Origin: Gammaproteobacteria bacterium
GTDB taxonomy: Bacteria > Pseudomonadota > Gammaproteobacteria > Steroidobacterales > UBA11654
Assembly: GCA_029244925.1 (NCBI GenBank)
Contig: JAQWQE010000060.1
Span: 1-45,851, forward strand
DNA length: 45,851 nucleotides
Direction: 5' to 3'
In this document: positions 1 through 7,476 of the stretch, in pieces
Layout: each line of letters starts with the position of its first letter
How positions within the stretch are numbered: position 1 is the stretch's first letter
Translations under genes and position numbers: made by a program
Notes under the pieces: generated by a model
The model's database searches: none
Told to the model about the DNA's origin: nothing
Seen by the model: the letters and a program-made list of their open reading frames with translations, nothing else

Positions 1-1373
1 AAAGTGTTCAATCCTTCATCCATCCAAGTCCACTGCCTTTCATCTGAATTAACAATCATAGGAAAGTAGATATGACCAATCTCATGAATGATTACTCCGA
101 TAAGAAATTCCTTTTCACTCCTAGAGTACGTCCTTGTTCCATTTTCATCAGCAACCGTTCTAGGCCCATTGAATGTGATCATGGGGTATTCCATACCGCC
201 CACAGGTCCATTGACACTTTGTGCCGTTGGATAGGGATAATCGAAAGTATATTTTGAGTAGATCTTTAAAGTATGCATGACCACTTCTGTAGAGTATTTT
301 GACCAGAGTGGTTCGCCTTCATTGGGATAGAAAGACATTGCCATAACCAAAGGATTCTCTTCTGAATCTTGTTTATAACCTGCAGCATCCCATATAAATT
401 TTCTCGAAGAAGCCCAGGCAAAATCTCTCACATTTTCAGCCTTAAATTGCCAAGTCTTTTTATCTTTGGATCTTTCTTTTTCTATCTCTAAAGCCTCTTC
501 TGGACTAACAATAAAAATAGGTGTTTCAGATTTTTCAGCTTTCTTTAGTCTTTTTCTATGCTCTTTACTTAAAATTCTTTCTGAATTTATAAGGACTCCA
601 GTTGACGATACAATATGATCAGCAGGCACTTTGATGGAAACATCATAGTTACCAAATTCCAATGTGAATTCACCATTTCCAATGAACTCTTTATTATGCC
701 AGCCTTCATAGTCACTGAATGCAACCAATCTTGGATACCATTGTGCAATCAGGAATATATCGTTTCCATCTTCAAATGTTTCATAACCGTTTCTGGAATC
801 TAGAGCATTGGTCTCTCCAATATTAAAATCCCAATCTATTTTGATTAGAATGCTTTCATCCATCTTCAGTTTTTGGTTTAAATCAACTCTGACCATTGTG
901 CCAACAATTTTTGTATTTACTTCTGAGCCATTGACTTTGATGCTTAGGTTTTGAATTCCACCTATAAAATCATCCATAAAATTGGTATTTCTCAAAGTGG
1001 AAAAGTTAATTTTATCGTTACTTGATATAGTTCTTGTTTGGAAATCAATAGAGTCTTGTTTAAATATGTTTTGATCAAGTTGGATCCAAATATATTTTAA
1101 GTCTAAAGGAGAATTATTGGTGTATTTTATAGTTTCTGATCCTTTTAAACTCCTTTCATCCTCAAACAGTTCAATATCTATTTTATAGTCAGCTTGTTGT
1201 TGCCAATACTTGTTAGTTGGCTCTCCTGTAGCAGCTCTGTATTGATTTGGATCTGGAAATATTTCATCAAGCTGCCTAAATTTATCTTCAAAGATACCTT
1301 TACTTTGATCTACAGGATGAGCATTTAAGTTAGCCATAAGACTAAATAAACATACAATCATTATCTTTTTCAT
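1..1373 (-). CDS. Secreted M1-type (gluzincin) metallopeptidase, 3' end cut by window edge
   Basis: This long minus-strand frame is absent from the ORF track because its stop lies outside the window. It starts at ATG 1373 with a signal peptide (MKKIMIVCLFSLMANLNA) and runs 457 codons to the edge. The zinc site is visible: HEIGH at about residues 430-434, followed after 18 residues by the Glu of DEGLN (about 453), which is the HExxH-x18-E spacing of M1 peptidases. An N-terminal beta-sandwich-like region precedes it, as in aminopeptidase N relatives. It is probably a periplasmic or outer-membrane-associated peptidase that supplies amino acids. No strong ribosome site is seen. The family call is firm; the substrate is unknown. 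The small + strand ORFs at 72 and 615 are shadows of this gene. Confidence 0.88.
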   Translation of the reverse strand, partial: MKKIMIVCLFSLMANLNAHPVDQSKGIFEDKFRQLDEIFPDPNQYRAATGEPTNKYWQQQADYKIDIELFEDERSLKGSETIKYTNNSPLDLKYIWIQLDQNIFKQDSIDFQTRTISSNDKINFSTLRNTNFMDDFIGGIQNLSIKVNGSEVNTKIVGTMVRVDLNQKLKMDESILIKIDWDFNIGETNALDSRNGYETFEDGNDIFLIAQWYPRLVAFSDYEGWHNKEFIGNGEFTLEFGNYDVSIKVPADHIVSSTGVLINSERILSKEHRKRLKKAEKSETPIFIVSPEEALEIEKERSKDKKTWQFKAENVRDFAWASSRKFIWDAAGYKQDSEENPLVMAMSFYPNEGEPLWSKYSTEVVMHTLKIYSKYTFDYPYPTAQSVNGPVGGMEYPMITFNGPRTVADENGTRTYSRSEKEFLIGVIIHEIGHIYFPMIVNSDERQWTWMDEGLNT

Positions 1374-1566
1374 AGCATTTAATTCTCAGTAATATTAATA
1401 TCAAGATGGACCATAACTTAAGGATAATTATTAAGAAATGCAAATCAAATCTAAGAAATATAAAAATGATTTCTTTGAAGTCTATAGATGGAGCAATTAT
1501 CGAATTTTTTCAAAAAACCAAATAATGCTTCTTGATATCTTCCTTTGAACCTGACAAGCTAAATTT

Positions 1567-2349
1567 ATGGTTTCTTCAAAAGTACGGCTCTCCATCACTA
1601 AAGATTGGCTCCCTCGCTACACTGGGATGGAGATTGATGAATTTGGTGATTATGTTTTATTAACCAATTTCAGTGATTATGTGATTCGTTTTTCTGAAAT
1701 GTTTGATTGTGAAATTAAAGGTATTGGAAGACCTATGCAGGCCGCTACAAATTCAGAGGGATTGAGCATTGTCAATTTTGGCATAGGCTCTCCTAATGCT
1801 GCGATTATTATGGACTTATTGACTGCGAGAGATCCAAAAGGAGTTCTTTTTCTTGGTAAATGTGGTGGTTTAAAGGAGTCTTCAGAAATTGGTAACCTAA
1901 TCTTACCCATTGCCGCTATTCGTGGAGAAGGAACAAGTGATTACTATTATCCTCCTTAAATTCCTGCCTTGCCATCTTTTATATTGCATAAATTTGTTTC
2001 TGAGAAAGTTATTGAACAAAATCTTGAGTATAGAACGGGTGTCATATATACAACCAATAGAAGGGTATGGGAGCATGACGAAGTTTTTAAAAATCGTCTG
2101 AGAGATACCACTGCTATAGCCATAGATATGGAGACAGCAACAATATTTATTGTTGGACATTACAATCAAATTGCAAGGGGAGCTTTGCTTTTAGTGTCCG
2201 ATACACCGGTTACACCAGATGGAATAAAGACAGGAAAGTCTGATCAAGTGGTTACTGATAATTGGCTACAAAAGCACTTGGATATTGGTATAAATGCCAT
2301 GACAGAAATAGGGATGACTGGTGAAACAATCAGACATTTCAGATATTAA
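1567..2349 (+). pseudogene. amn: AMP nucleosidase interrupted by an in-frame TAA
   Basis: Two ORF-track entries (1567-1959 and 1969-2349) lie in the same frame and join into one 260-residue AMP nucleosidase, which hydrolyses AMP to adenine and ribose 5-phosphate. The first part has WLPRYTG, FGIGSPNAA, LFLGKCGG and AIRGEGTSDYYYPP. The second has YTTNRRVWEHDE, AIDMETATIF and LLVSDTP, as expected of the nucleoside phosphorylase fold. The break is a single TAA at 1957-1959, where family members, as I recall them, have Glu (GAA) in a PPE-PALP context. There is no frameshift. The stop separates the N-terminal binding loops from the C-terminal base and ribose site, so neither half should work alone. 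The downstream half would need TTG 1969 as its start and has no ribosome site. It is either a recent nonsense mutation or a sequence error. Confidence 0.82.
1957..1959 (+). other. Premature in-frame stop codon (TAA for expected GAA)
   Basis: The codon after ...YYYPP is TAA, and the same frame continues with IPALPSF and the rest of the enzyme. One base change (G to T at 1957) would restore the Glu expected at this point in the family. The reading on both sides is intact, so this is a point difference and not an indel. Confidence 0.85.
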
Positions 2350-2356
2350 ATAATTT

Positions 2357-2370
2357 AAGGAAAGTCTATT
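2357..2370 (+). promoter_or_regulatory. Ribosome site AAGGA plus ATT initiation codon of the PII gene
   Basis: AAGGA at 2357-2361 lies 6 bases before ATT at 2368-2370. The ATT replaces the Met codon of the family N-terminus (M-K-L-I-T). An in-frame TAA lies at 2356-2358, and no ATG, GTG or TTG is in frame between it and the PII homology, so ATT is the only workable start. Confidence 0.7.
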
Positions 2371-2706
2371 AAACTTATTACCGCAATAATAAAACCCTTT
2401 GCTTTAGAGAGAGTCAAAGAAAGTCTAATCAATATAGGTATTCAAGGAGTCACTGTTAGTGATGTTAAGGGTTATGGAAGGCAAAAAGGACATACGGAAT
2501 TATATAGGGGTGCCGAATATCAGGTAGATTTACTTCCAAAAATTAAAATAGAAGTTGCTGTAACAGAGGAATTATCAGAACAAGCAATAGATGCCATAAT
2601 TGATTCTGCTTCTAATGGGAGTATTGGAGACGGTAAAATTTTTGTCACCAGCCTTGAGGAAGTCATCCGAATAAGAACTGGTGAGAGAGGCAAAAATGCC
2701 ATATAA
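2368..2706 (+). CDS. glnB: PII nitrogen regulatory protein (GlnB/GlnK type), ATT start
   Basis: This gene is missing from the ORF track because it has no ATG, GTG or TTG start. It encodes 112 residues, the exact family length. After the initiator it reads KLITAIIKPF, then VKGYGRQKGHTELYRGAEY with the uridylylation Tyr at residue 51, then the nucleotide-binding GSIGDGKIF and the C-terminal VIRIRTGE. PII trimers bind ATP/ADP and 2-oxoglutarate and control ammonium transport, glutamine synthetase adenylylation and NtrB. The IGIQG near residue 25 is GlnK-like, but the rest does not separate GlnK from GlnB. No amtB is nearby. It lies 18 bases after the broken AMP nucleosidase. The start codon is either genuine ATT initiation (as in infC) or a one-base error from ATG. 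Confidence 0.92.
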   Translation: MKLITAIIKPFALERVKESLINIGIQGVTVSDVKGYGRQKGHTELYRGAEYQVDLLPKIKIEVAVTEELSEQAIDAIIDSASNGSIGDGKIFVTSLEEVIRIRTGERGKNAI

Positions 2707-2758
2707 GTTTAGAATATTTTTTTTGGATAGTGTTTCTTTGCTATAAGGAGTTATTTAA

Positions 2759-3181
2759 ATGGAGAAACTAAACCCATTTCATTTAGCTATTCCTGTCACA
2801 GATATAGAGGAATCCAAAAGATTTTATCATAATCTTCTCGGAGCCAAGATAGGAAGGTTTAGTGATACATGGATTGATTTTGATTTCTTTGGTCACCAGC
2901 TCGTGTGTCATTTATCTCCTGCTAGTATTTCTGAGACATCAAATCCAGTTGATCAAGAGGATGTTCCTATTCCTCATTATGGTGTAGTTTTAGATTGGAA
3001 TGAGTTTGAGGCAATCATTAAACAACTTGAAGAAAAAAAGATTAATTTCATTATTAAACCAACCATTCGTTTCAAAGGAGAGGTGGGAGAGCAAGCTATA
3101 GTATTTCTAAGAGACCCTTCAGGAAATGCGATTGAATTTAAATCGTTTCGTAATATGGATAATTTATTTAAAGCAGAATAA
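2759..3181 (+). CDS. VOC (glyoxalase/bleomycin-resistance) family protein
   Basis: A 140-residue protein of the vicinal oxygen chelate fold, with paired beta-alpha-beta-beta-beta modules. Candidate metal ligands are the His of FHLAIPV near the N-terminus, the His of IPHYGVVL near residue 76 and the Glu of GNAIEFKSF near residue 126. The end FLRDPSGNAIEFK is typical of single-domain glyoxalase/dioxygenase relatives. The start ATG has a ribosome site (AAGGAG) about 8 bases upstream. It follows the PII gene by about 50 bases on the same strand. The substrate cannot be told from sequence; lyase, isomerase and dioxygenase roles are all possible. Confidence 0.85.
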   Translation: MEKLNPFHLAIPVTDIEESKRFYHNLLGAKIGRFSDTWIDFDFFGHQLVCHLSPASISETSNPVDQEDVPIPHYGVVLDWNEFEAIIKQLEEKKINFIIKPTIRFKGEVGEQAIVFLRDPSGNAIEFKSFRNMDNLFKAE

Positions 3182-3245
3182 ATAGTCTTGTACTGTTCCA
3201 ATAATGATCAGATAATAATAATCACTAATTAATAGGAGGAATGAA

Positions 3246-3530
3246 GTGCCTGAAAATATTTTCTTCAATGGCGATATCTTTGGAATAATCGATAATGGTA
3301 TTTTAGCGTTGATTTCAGTATTCGGTATAGATATTGAAAAAAGGCTAGGGGGGAAAGGAGTTTATGGAGCATTATTTGGAGCTTTAATTGGTAATGCTAT
3401 CAGTGATTTTGTCGCAGCTCTCATAGATCCTTCAACCAGTGATCTTGCATTAGGTGTGTTTGCAGGTTGCATGTATGTGACGATTCTTACTTATATCTAT
3501 GTGAGATTTTTCAAAAAAGACAGTTTATGA
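3246..3530 (+). CDS. Small membrane protein of unknown function
   Basis: A 94-residue protein with two predicted membrane segments, the first a glycine-rich stretch (GVYGALFGALIGNAISD) and the second ending in YVRFFKK. The GTG start at 3246 is set by a strong AGGAGG at 3234-3239 with 6-base spacing. An ATG at 3241 is in another frame and gives only 15 codons. It is the first gene of a coupled operon with the SnoaL-like gene, the DUF4212 protein and an SSS symporter, so a link to that transporter is possible. I do not recognise a family. Confidence 0.75.
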   Translation: MPENIFFNGDIFGIIDNGILALISVFGIDIEKRLGGKGVYGALFGALIGNAISDFVAALIDPSTSDLALGVFAGCMYVTILTYIYVRFFKKDSL

Positions 3531-3898
3531 AATTGAGTGCAATTGAGAAATGGCATCTTTGTATCAACGAAAAAATAGTTGACTCTGATGCTCTAGATGA
3601 AAGCATTAAATTTTACTCTCCATTTGTTTTCAAACCTATAGAAGGAATAGAGAAGGTGACTCAGTATCTCAATGCTGCTAACTCTGTAATAGCTAATGAT
3701 GATTTTAAATACACTGAAGAGTTGGTTGGTGATGACACTGCCTTTTTATCATTTGAAACAAAAGTGAGTGATCTGTATGTTAATGGCATTGATTTTTTGA
3801 CTTGGAATCAGGACCAAAAGCTCACTGAATTGAGGGTATTCATAAGACCGTTTAAGGGGCTCACCGTTGTAAGTGAAATGATGATGAAGTATCTTTGA
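3527..3898 (+). CDS. SnoaL/NTF2-like small protein
   Basis: A 123-residue protein. I place the start at ATG 3527 (MKLSAIEKW), not the track start at 3467, because 3527 overlaps the upstream stop in an ATGA arrangement and the first 20 track residues are the upstream gene in another frame. The pattern of an N-terminal helix, FYSPFVFKPIEGIEKVTQYL and later beta strands (AFLSFETKV, ELRVFIRP) resembles the SnoaL/NTF2 cone fold, which serves as small-molecule isomerase, hydrolase or plain binding domain. No catalytic residue can be assigned. It is translationally coupled on both sides within the SSS symporter operon. Confidence 0.65.
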   Translation: MKLSAIEKWHLCINEKIVDSDALDESIKFYSPFVFKPIEGIEKVTQYLNAANSVIANDDFKYTEELVGDDTAFLSFETKVSDLYVNGIDFLTWNQDQKLTELRVFIRPFKGLTVVSEMMMKYL

Positions 3899-4176
3899 TC
3901 ATAATTAAAGAAAAAAACACAAACTTGTATCAATATTGGAGAGCAAATATTCGCTTAGTATTGGGACTTCTTTCCATATGGTTTTTGGTGTCCTATGGTT
4001 GCGGTATTCTCTTTGTTGATTTTTTAGATCAATACACCTTTTTCGGTTTCAAACTAGGCTTTTGGTTTGCTCAGCAAGGCAGTATTTTTGTCTTTGTTAT
4101 TTTAATTTTTATTTACATTCAACAAATGAAAAAATTAGACCTTCTATACAAACACAAGAATCGAGAAAAAGACTAA
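3895..4176 (+). CDS. DUF4212 small subunit of SSS symporter
   Basis: A 93-residue protein with two membrane segments and the family signature YWRANIRLVLGLLSIWFLVSYG followed by FWFAQQGSIFVFVILIF. DUF4212 proteins are the small partner of VC_2705-type sodium/solute symporters, and the large subunit follows directly. The start is uncertain: TTG 3895 overlaps the upstream TGA, and there is no ATG before the conserved region. The next gene begins one base after this stop, so the pair is very probably co-translated. The role is assembly or function of a Na+-coupled uptake system. Confidence 0.88.
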   Translation: MIIIKEKNTNLYQYWRANIRLVLGLLSIWFLVSYGCGILFVDFLDQYTFFGFKLGFWFAQQGSIFVFVILIFIYIQQMKKLDLLYKHKNREKD

Positions 4177-4177
4177 A

Positions 4178-5926
4178 GTGTCGGTTCAGTTATTAACTTA
4201 TATTTTTGTGGGTATTTCTTTCGGAATATATTTATTTATAGCTATTCGTTCGAGGGCCAATTCTACCAGTGAATTCTATATTGCTGGAAAGGGTGTTCAT
4301 CCTATTGCTAATGGAATGGCAACCGCTGCTGATTGGATGTCTGCGGCCTCATTTATTTCGATGGCAGGCATTATTTCTTTTATGGGTAGAGATGGATCCG
4401 TTTATTTAATGGGCTGGACAGGCGGTTATGTTTTACTGGCTCTTCTATTGGCACCGTATCTAAGAAAATTTGGACAATTTACAGTGCCTGATTTTATTGG
4501 CACCAGATATTATTCATCCTTTGCAAGAATCGTAGCTGTGGTTTGCTTGATAGTCGTTTCCTTTACTTATGTTGCAGGTCAAATGAGAGGAGTAGGTATA
4601 GTTTTTTCTCGATTTTTGGAAGTTGATATTAATACCGGAGTTATGATTGGCATGGGAATAGTATTTTTTTATGCTGTTTTGGGTGGTATGAAAGGGATTA
4701 CTTATACCCAAGTTGCTCAATATTGCGTTCTAATTTTTGCTTACCTAGTACCCGCTGTCTTTATCTCAATTCTAATTACTGGCAATCCAATACCACAATT
4801 GGGTTTTGGAGATCAGGTCATAGACGACCCTCAATATTTATTAAGTAAATTAGATGGCGTTATGACTCAGCTTGGATTCGAACCCTACACATCAGGTATC
4901 AAAAGCACCATTGATGTTTTTTGTATAACTGCCGCACTGATGTTGGGAACAGCTGGCTTGCCTCACGTTATAGTAAGATTTTTTACAGTGCCCGATGTTG
5001 CCGCTGCAAGACAGTCTGCAGGATACGCTTTAATTTTTATTGCCATACTTTACACAACAGCTCCAGCAGTTGCCTCTTTCGCCCGATTGAATTTATTTGA
5101 ATCAACACATAATGTCTCGTATGAAAAAGCACCTGAGTGGTTTAAGAATTGGGAAGATATAGGTTTGATTGCTTGGAAAGATAAAAATAATGATGGAAAA
5201 ATCCAGCATGCCAATGGCAATGCCTTTGAACCTGCCAAACCAAAATTTAATGAAAAGAAAGGAGTTTACGGACAGCGATTGATCATCAATGAAGCAAATA
5301 CAACCAATAATAATGAAGTGTATATAGACCGAGATATTATTGTTTTAGCGAACCCTGAAATTGCTCAGTTACCCCCATGGGTCATTGCTTTAGTGGCTGC
5401 TGGAGCATTAGCAGCAGCATTATCAACTGCGGCAGGGCTTTTATTGGTTATATCCACAGCTGTTTCACATGACTTGTTGAAGAAAACATTTGCAAAAAAC
5501 ATCACTGAGAAAAAAGAGCTTTTATTCGCAAGACTTTCAATTTTTGTAGCGATTATTATTGCGGGTCTTTTTGGTATTTACCCTCCAGCATTTGTGGCAC
5601 AAGTGGTTGCCTTTGCTTTTGGACTGGCAGCAGCAACTCTATTTCCTGCTATTTGCATGGGTATATTCTCAAAGAGAATCAATAAACAAGGTGCGATTAC
5701 TGGAATGTTGGTAGGTCTTATTTTTACCCTTAGTTATATTATTTATTTCAAATTTTTATTCCCTGAGATGAATTCTAGTGAGTATTGGTTTTTAGGCATA
5801 TCACCAGAGGGAATTGGCTTTATTGGAATGCTATTAAATCTCTTTATAAGTTTCTTGATTTCATTCTCAACTGCACCACCACCCAATGACATTATTGAAA
5901 TGATTGATGAGATTAGACAGCCTTAA
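4178..5926 (+). CDS. Sodium/solute symporter (SSS family, VC_2705 type)
   Basis: A 582-residue inner-membrane symporter with about 13 hydrophobic segments. The N-terminal SEFYIAGKGVHPIANGMATAADWMSAASF block is the SSS hallmark, and AAGALAAALSTAAGLLLVIS matches the sodium-site helix region. Between membrane segments near residues 310-395 is a soluble loop with an EF-hand-like DKNNDGKIQ, as I recall for the DUF4212-partnered branch. The start is GTG 4178, one base after the DUF4212 stop. Acetate or other short carboxylates are the usual guess for relatives (ActP-like), but the substrate is not shown here. It is the last gene of the four-gene operon. Confidence 0.9.
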   Translation: MSVQLLTYIFVGISFGIYLFIAIRSRANSTSEFYIAGKGVHPIANGMATAADWMSAASFISMAGIISFMGRDGSVYLMGWTGGYVLLALLLAPYLRKFGQFTVPDFIGTRYYSSFARIVAVVCLIVVSFTYVAGQMRGVGIVFSRFLEVDINTGVMIGMGIVFFYAVLGGMKGITYTQVAQYCVLIFAYLVPAVFISILITGNPIPQLGFGDQVIDDPQYLLSKLDGVMTQLGFEPYTSGIKSTIDVFCITAALMLGTAGLPHVIVRFFTVPDVAAARQSAGYALIFIAILYTTAPAVASFARLNLFESTHNVSYEKAPEWFKNWEDIGLIAWKDKNNDGKIQHANGNAFEPAKPKFNEKKGVYGQRLIINEANTTNNNEVYIDRDIIVLANPEIAQLPPWVIALVAAGALAAALSTAAGLLLVISTAVSHDLLKKTFAKNITEKKELLFARLSIFVAIIIAGLFGIYPPAFVAQVVAFAFGLAAATLFPAICMGIFSKRINKQGAITGMLVGLIFTLSYIIYFKFLFPEMNSSEYWFLGISPEGIGFIGMLLNLFISFLISFSTAPPPNDIIEMIDEIRQP

Positions 5927-5955
5927 AATAGTATCAATTAAAAGCGTTTCTGTAA

Positions 5956-5972
5956 AAGCTATCCTTTAGCTT
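5956..5972. terminator. Weak hairpin between convergent genes
   Basis: AAGCTA / TAGCTT forms a 6-bp stem with a 5-base loop in the 51-bp gap between the converging SSS and DUF1295 genes. There is no clear T-tract, so this is only a possible transcription end. Confidence 0.25.
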
Positions 5973-5977
5973 CAATA

Positions 5978-6847
5978 TCACTTCTTTGGAGGGACTAAGA
6001 TTAATTTAGATGTTATTTTTATGTAATTTATATACTCTGAATCTAAGCCCCATTTCTCTTTGGCCATGCGATCTAGTATAGGTATCCCACTGACTTTGGT
6101 AAGCAGAAAATAGACAAAAATAGGTGATATTAAGGTTACTAATTGCCATCCAGACAATACTGGAAATGCGAGAAGAGCTAAACCAAACCAAAGGATAATT
6201 TCACCAAAATAATTTGGATGCTGTGACCATGACCAAAGACCTGATGTAATAAAACGACCTTGATTGTTTGGATCTTTTTTAAATTGTGACTTCTGAGTGT
6301 CAGCAATCACTTCTACTGCAAAGCCAAATAGCCATAAAGCGATCCCAATATAACCCAGAATATTTAATTCTATGGTTGTGTTAGAGGTTAGTGCAGCAAG
6401 ACCAGCTGCCATTGTTACCAATACCCAAAGTCCGCCAAGCGTCCACGTTAAAAGAAACCATGTAAACTTGGTTTTCATCACGGTAAAACGTTTGTCTTGC
6501 CCAACAGTTTTAACTCGCCAAAATAAAAATGAGCCCAGTCGAATCGCCCACAACATTATCATGGAGCAAATAATCCAATCTCTGATGTCTAAAGAAGGAT
6601 TCAATAGAATCGCTGTAATGACTGTAGCAATATAGGAAAGAGAACCTATTAAATCAAAGTAATGCTCGGTTTGAAATGCATAAGAGGGTATGAAGATAGT
6701 CCAGTGTAGAACAAACCCTATGACCCCACATACAGCAAATAATGGTAGACCCTCAAAACTCAAACTTCCTTGGCTGCCAGAAAAAAGAATGAATGCAGCA
6801 ATGATTAGTGAGATTATAATACCTATTAGACTTTTTGATTCTGTCAT
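5978..6847 (-). CDS. DUF1295 membrane protein (steroid 5-alpha-reductase-like)
   Basis: A 289-residue integral membrane protein with about seven hydrophobic helices. The C-terminal WSWSQHPNYFGEIILWFG motif is diagnostic for DUF1295, which is related to NADPH-dependent steroid 5-alpha reductases and isoprenylcysteine methyltransferases. It starts at ATG 6847, 15 bases after the stop of the LOG gene, so it is the last gene of a probable LysR / DASS / LOG / DUF1295 operon. It could act on a lipid or sterol-like double bond, but no substrate is supported by sequence. Confidence 0.88.
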   Translation of the reverse strand: MTESKSLIGIIISLIIAAFILFSGSQGSLSFEGLPLFAVCGVIGFVLHWTIFIPSYAFQTEHYFDLIGSLSYIATVITAILLNPSLDIRDWIICSMIMLWAIRLGSFLFWRVKTVGQDKRFTVMKTKFTWFLLTWTLGGLWVLVTMAAGLAALTSNTTIELNILGYIGIALWLFGFAVEVIADTQKSQFKKDPNNQGRFITSGLWSWSQHPNYFGEIILWFGLALLAFPVLSGWQLVTLISPIFVYFLLTKVSGIPILDRMAKEKWGLDSEYINYIKITSKLILVPPKK

Positions 6848-6862
6848 ATTAAATTCCTTTTT

Positions 6863-7447
6863 TTACGTCTTAAGTCGCTCAAACCATTTTGATTTGTCTT
6901 GGGGAGTAAAATTATCAATTACATCCATTGCCTCATCAATCGAGTCAGCAAAAATGAGTTCATCAGATGTGGATTGGGGAAGAAAACCTTCTTGAACAGC
7001 GTGTTTGACAAAAGTTTGTAGTGGGGCGTAATAATTTTCAATATTGAGCAAAATAATTGGTTTGGATTGAATGCCAAGTTGATTCCAGGTCAATGATTCA
7101 AAAAATTCTTCCCAAGTGCCAATTCCTCCTGGTAGGCAAATCACTGCTTCCGATCTTTTTGCCATTTCTAGTTTTCGTTGGTGCATTGATTCTACAACCA
7201 CAAGTTCAGTTAAACTCTTATGGCCAACTTCAACAGCATTGAGCTGCTCTGTTATCACTCCAGTTATATGTCCACCATGTTCAACAGCAGCATCACCCAA
7301 TACACCCATTAATCCAACACTGCCTCCTCCATAGACAATACGATATCCTTTCTCAACAATTGAAATGGAGAGTTGATGGGCTGTTTGACGATATATTGCT
7401 CGCTCACCAAAACTCGATCCTGCAAATATACAAATTGTTTCTATCAT
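6863..7447 (-). CDS. LOG family nucleoside 5'-monophosphate phosphoribohydrolase
   Basis: A 194-residue Rossmann-fold protein with FAGSSFG at the N-terminus, YGGGSVGLMG near residue 40 and PGGIGTWEEFFE near residue 105, which is the PGGxGTxxE catalytic motif of LOG proteins. Family members release adenine or a modified base plus ribose 5-phosphate from AMP or cytokinin riboside monophosphates. That overlaps with the AMP nucleosidase earlier in the window, which carries a premature stop. It lies 29 bases after the DASS transporter stop, in the same probable operon. Confidence 0.9.
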   Translation of the reverse strand: MIETICIFAGSSFGERAIYRQTAHQLSISIVEKGYRIVYGGGSVGLMGVLGDAAVEHGGHITGVITEQLNAVEVGHKSLTELVVVESMHQRKLEMAKRSEAVICLPGGIGTWEEFFESLTWNQLGIQSKPIILLNIENYYAPLQTFVKHAVQEGFLPQSTSDELIFADSIDEAMDVIDNFTPQDKSKWFERLKT

Positions 7448-7476
7448 AACTATGTCTTTATTATTGATTTTATATT

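Noticed and set aside
1438-1548. 36-codon + strand ORF (MQIKSKKYKND...) before the AMP nucleosidase
   Set aside because: No good ribosome site at the right spacing, no recognisable feature and AT-rich intergenic composition; likely chance.
1567-2349. Stop-codon reassignment (TAA read as Glu)
   Set aside because: TAA is used as a normal stop by many genes in the window, and no other conserved gene contains an internal TAA.
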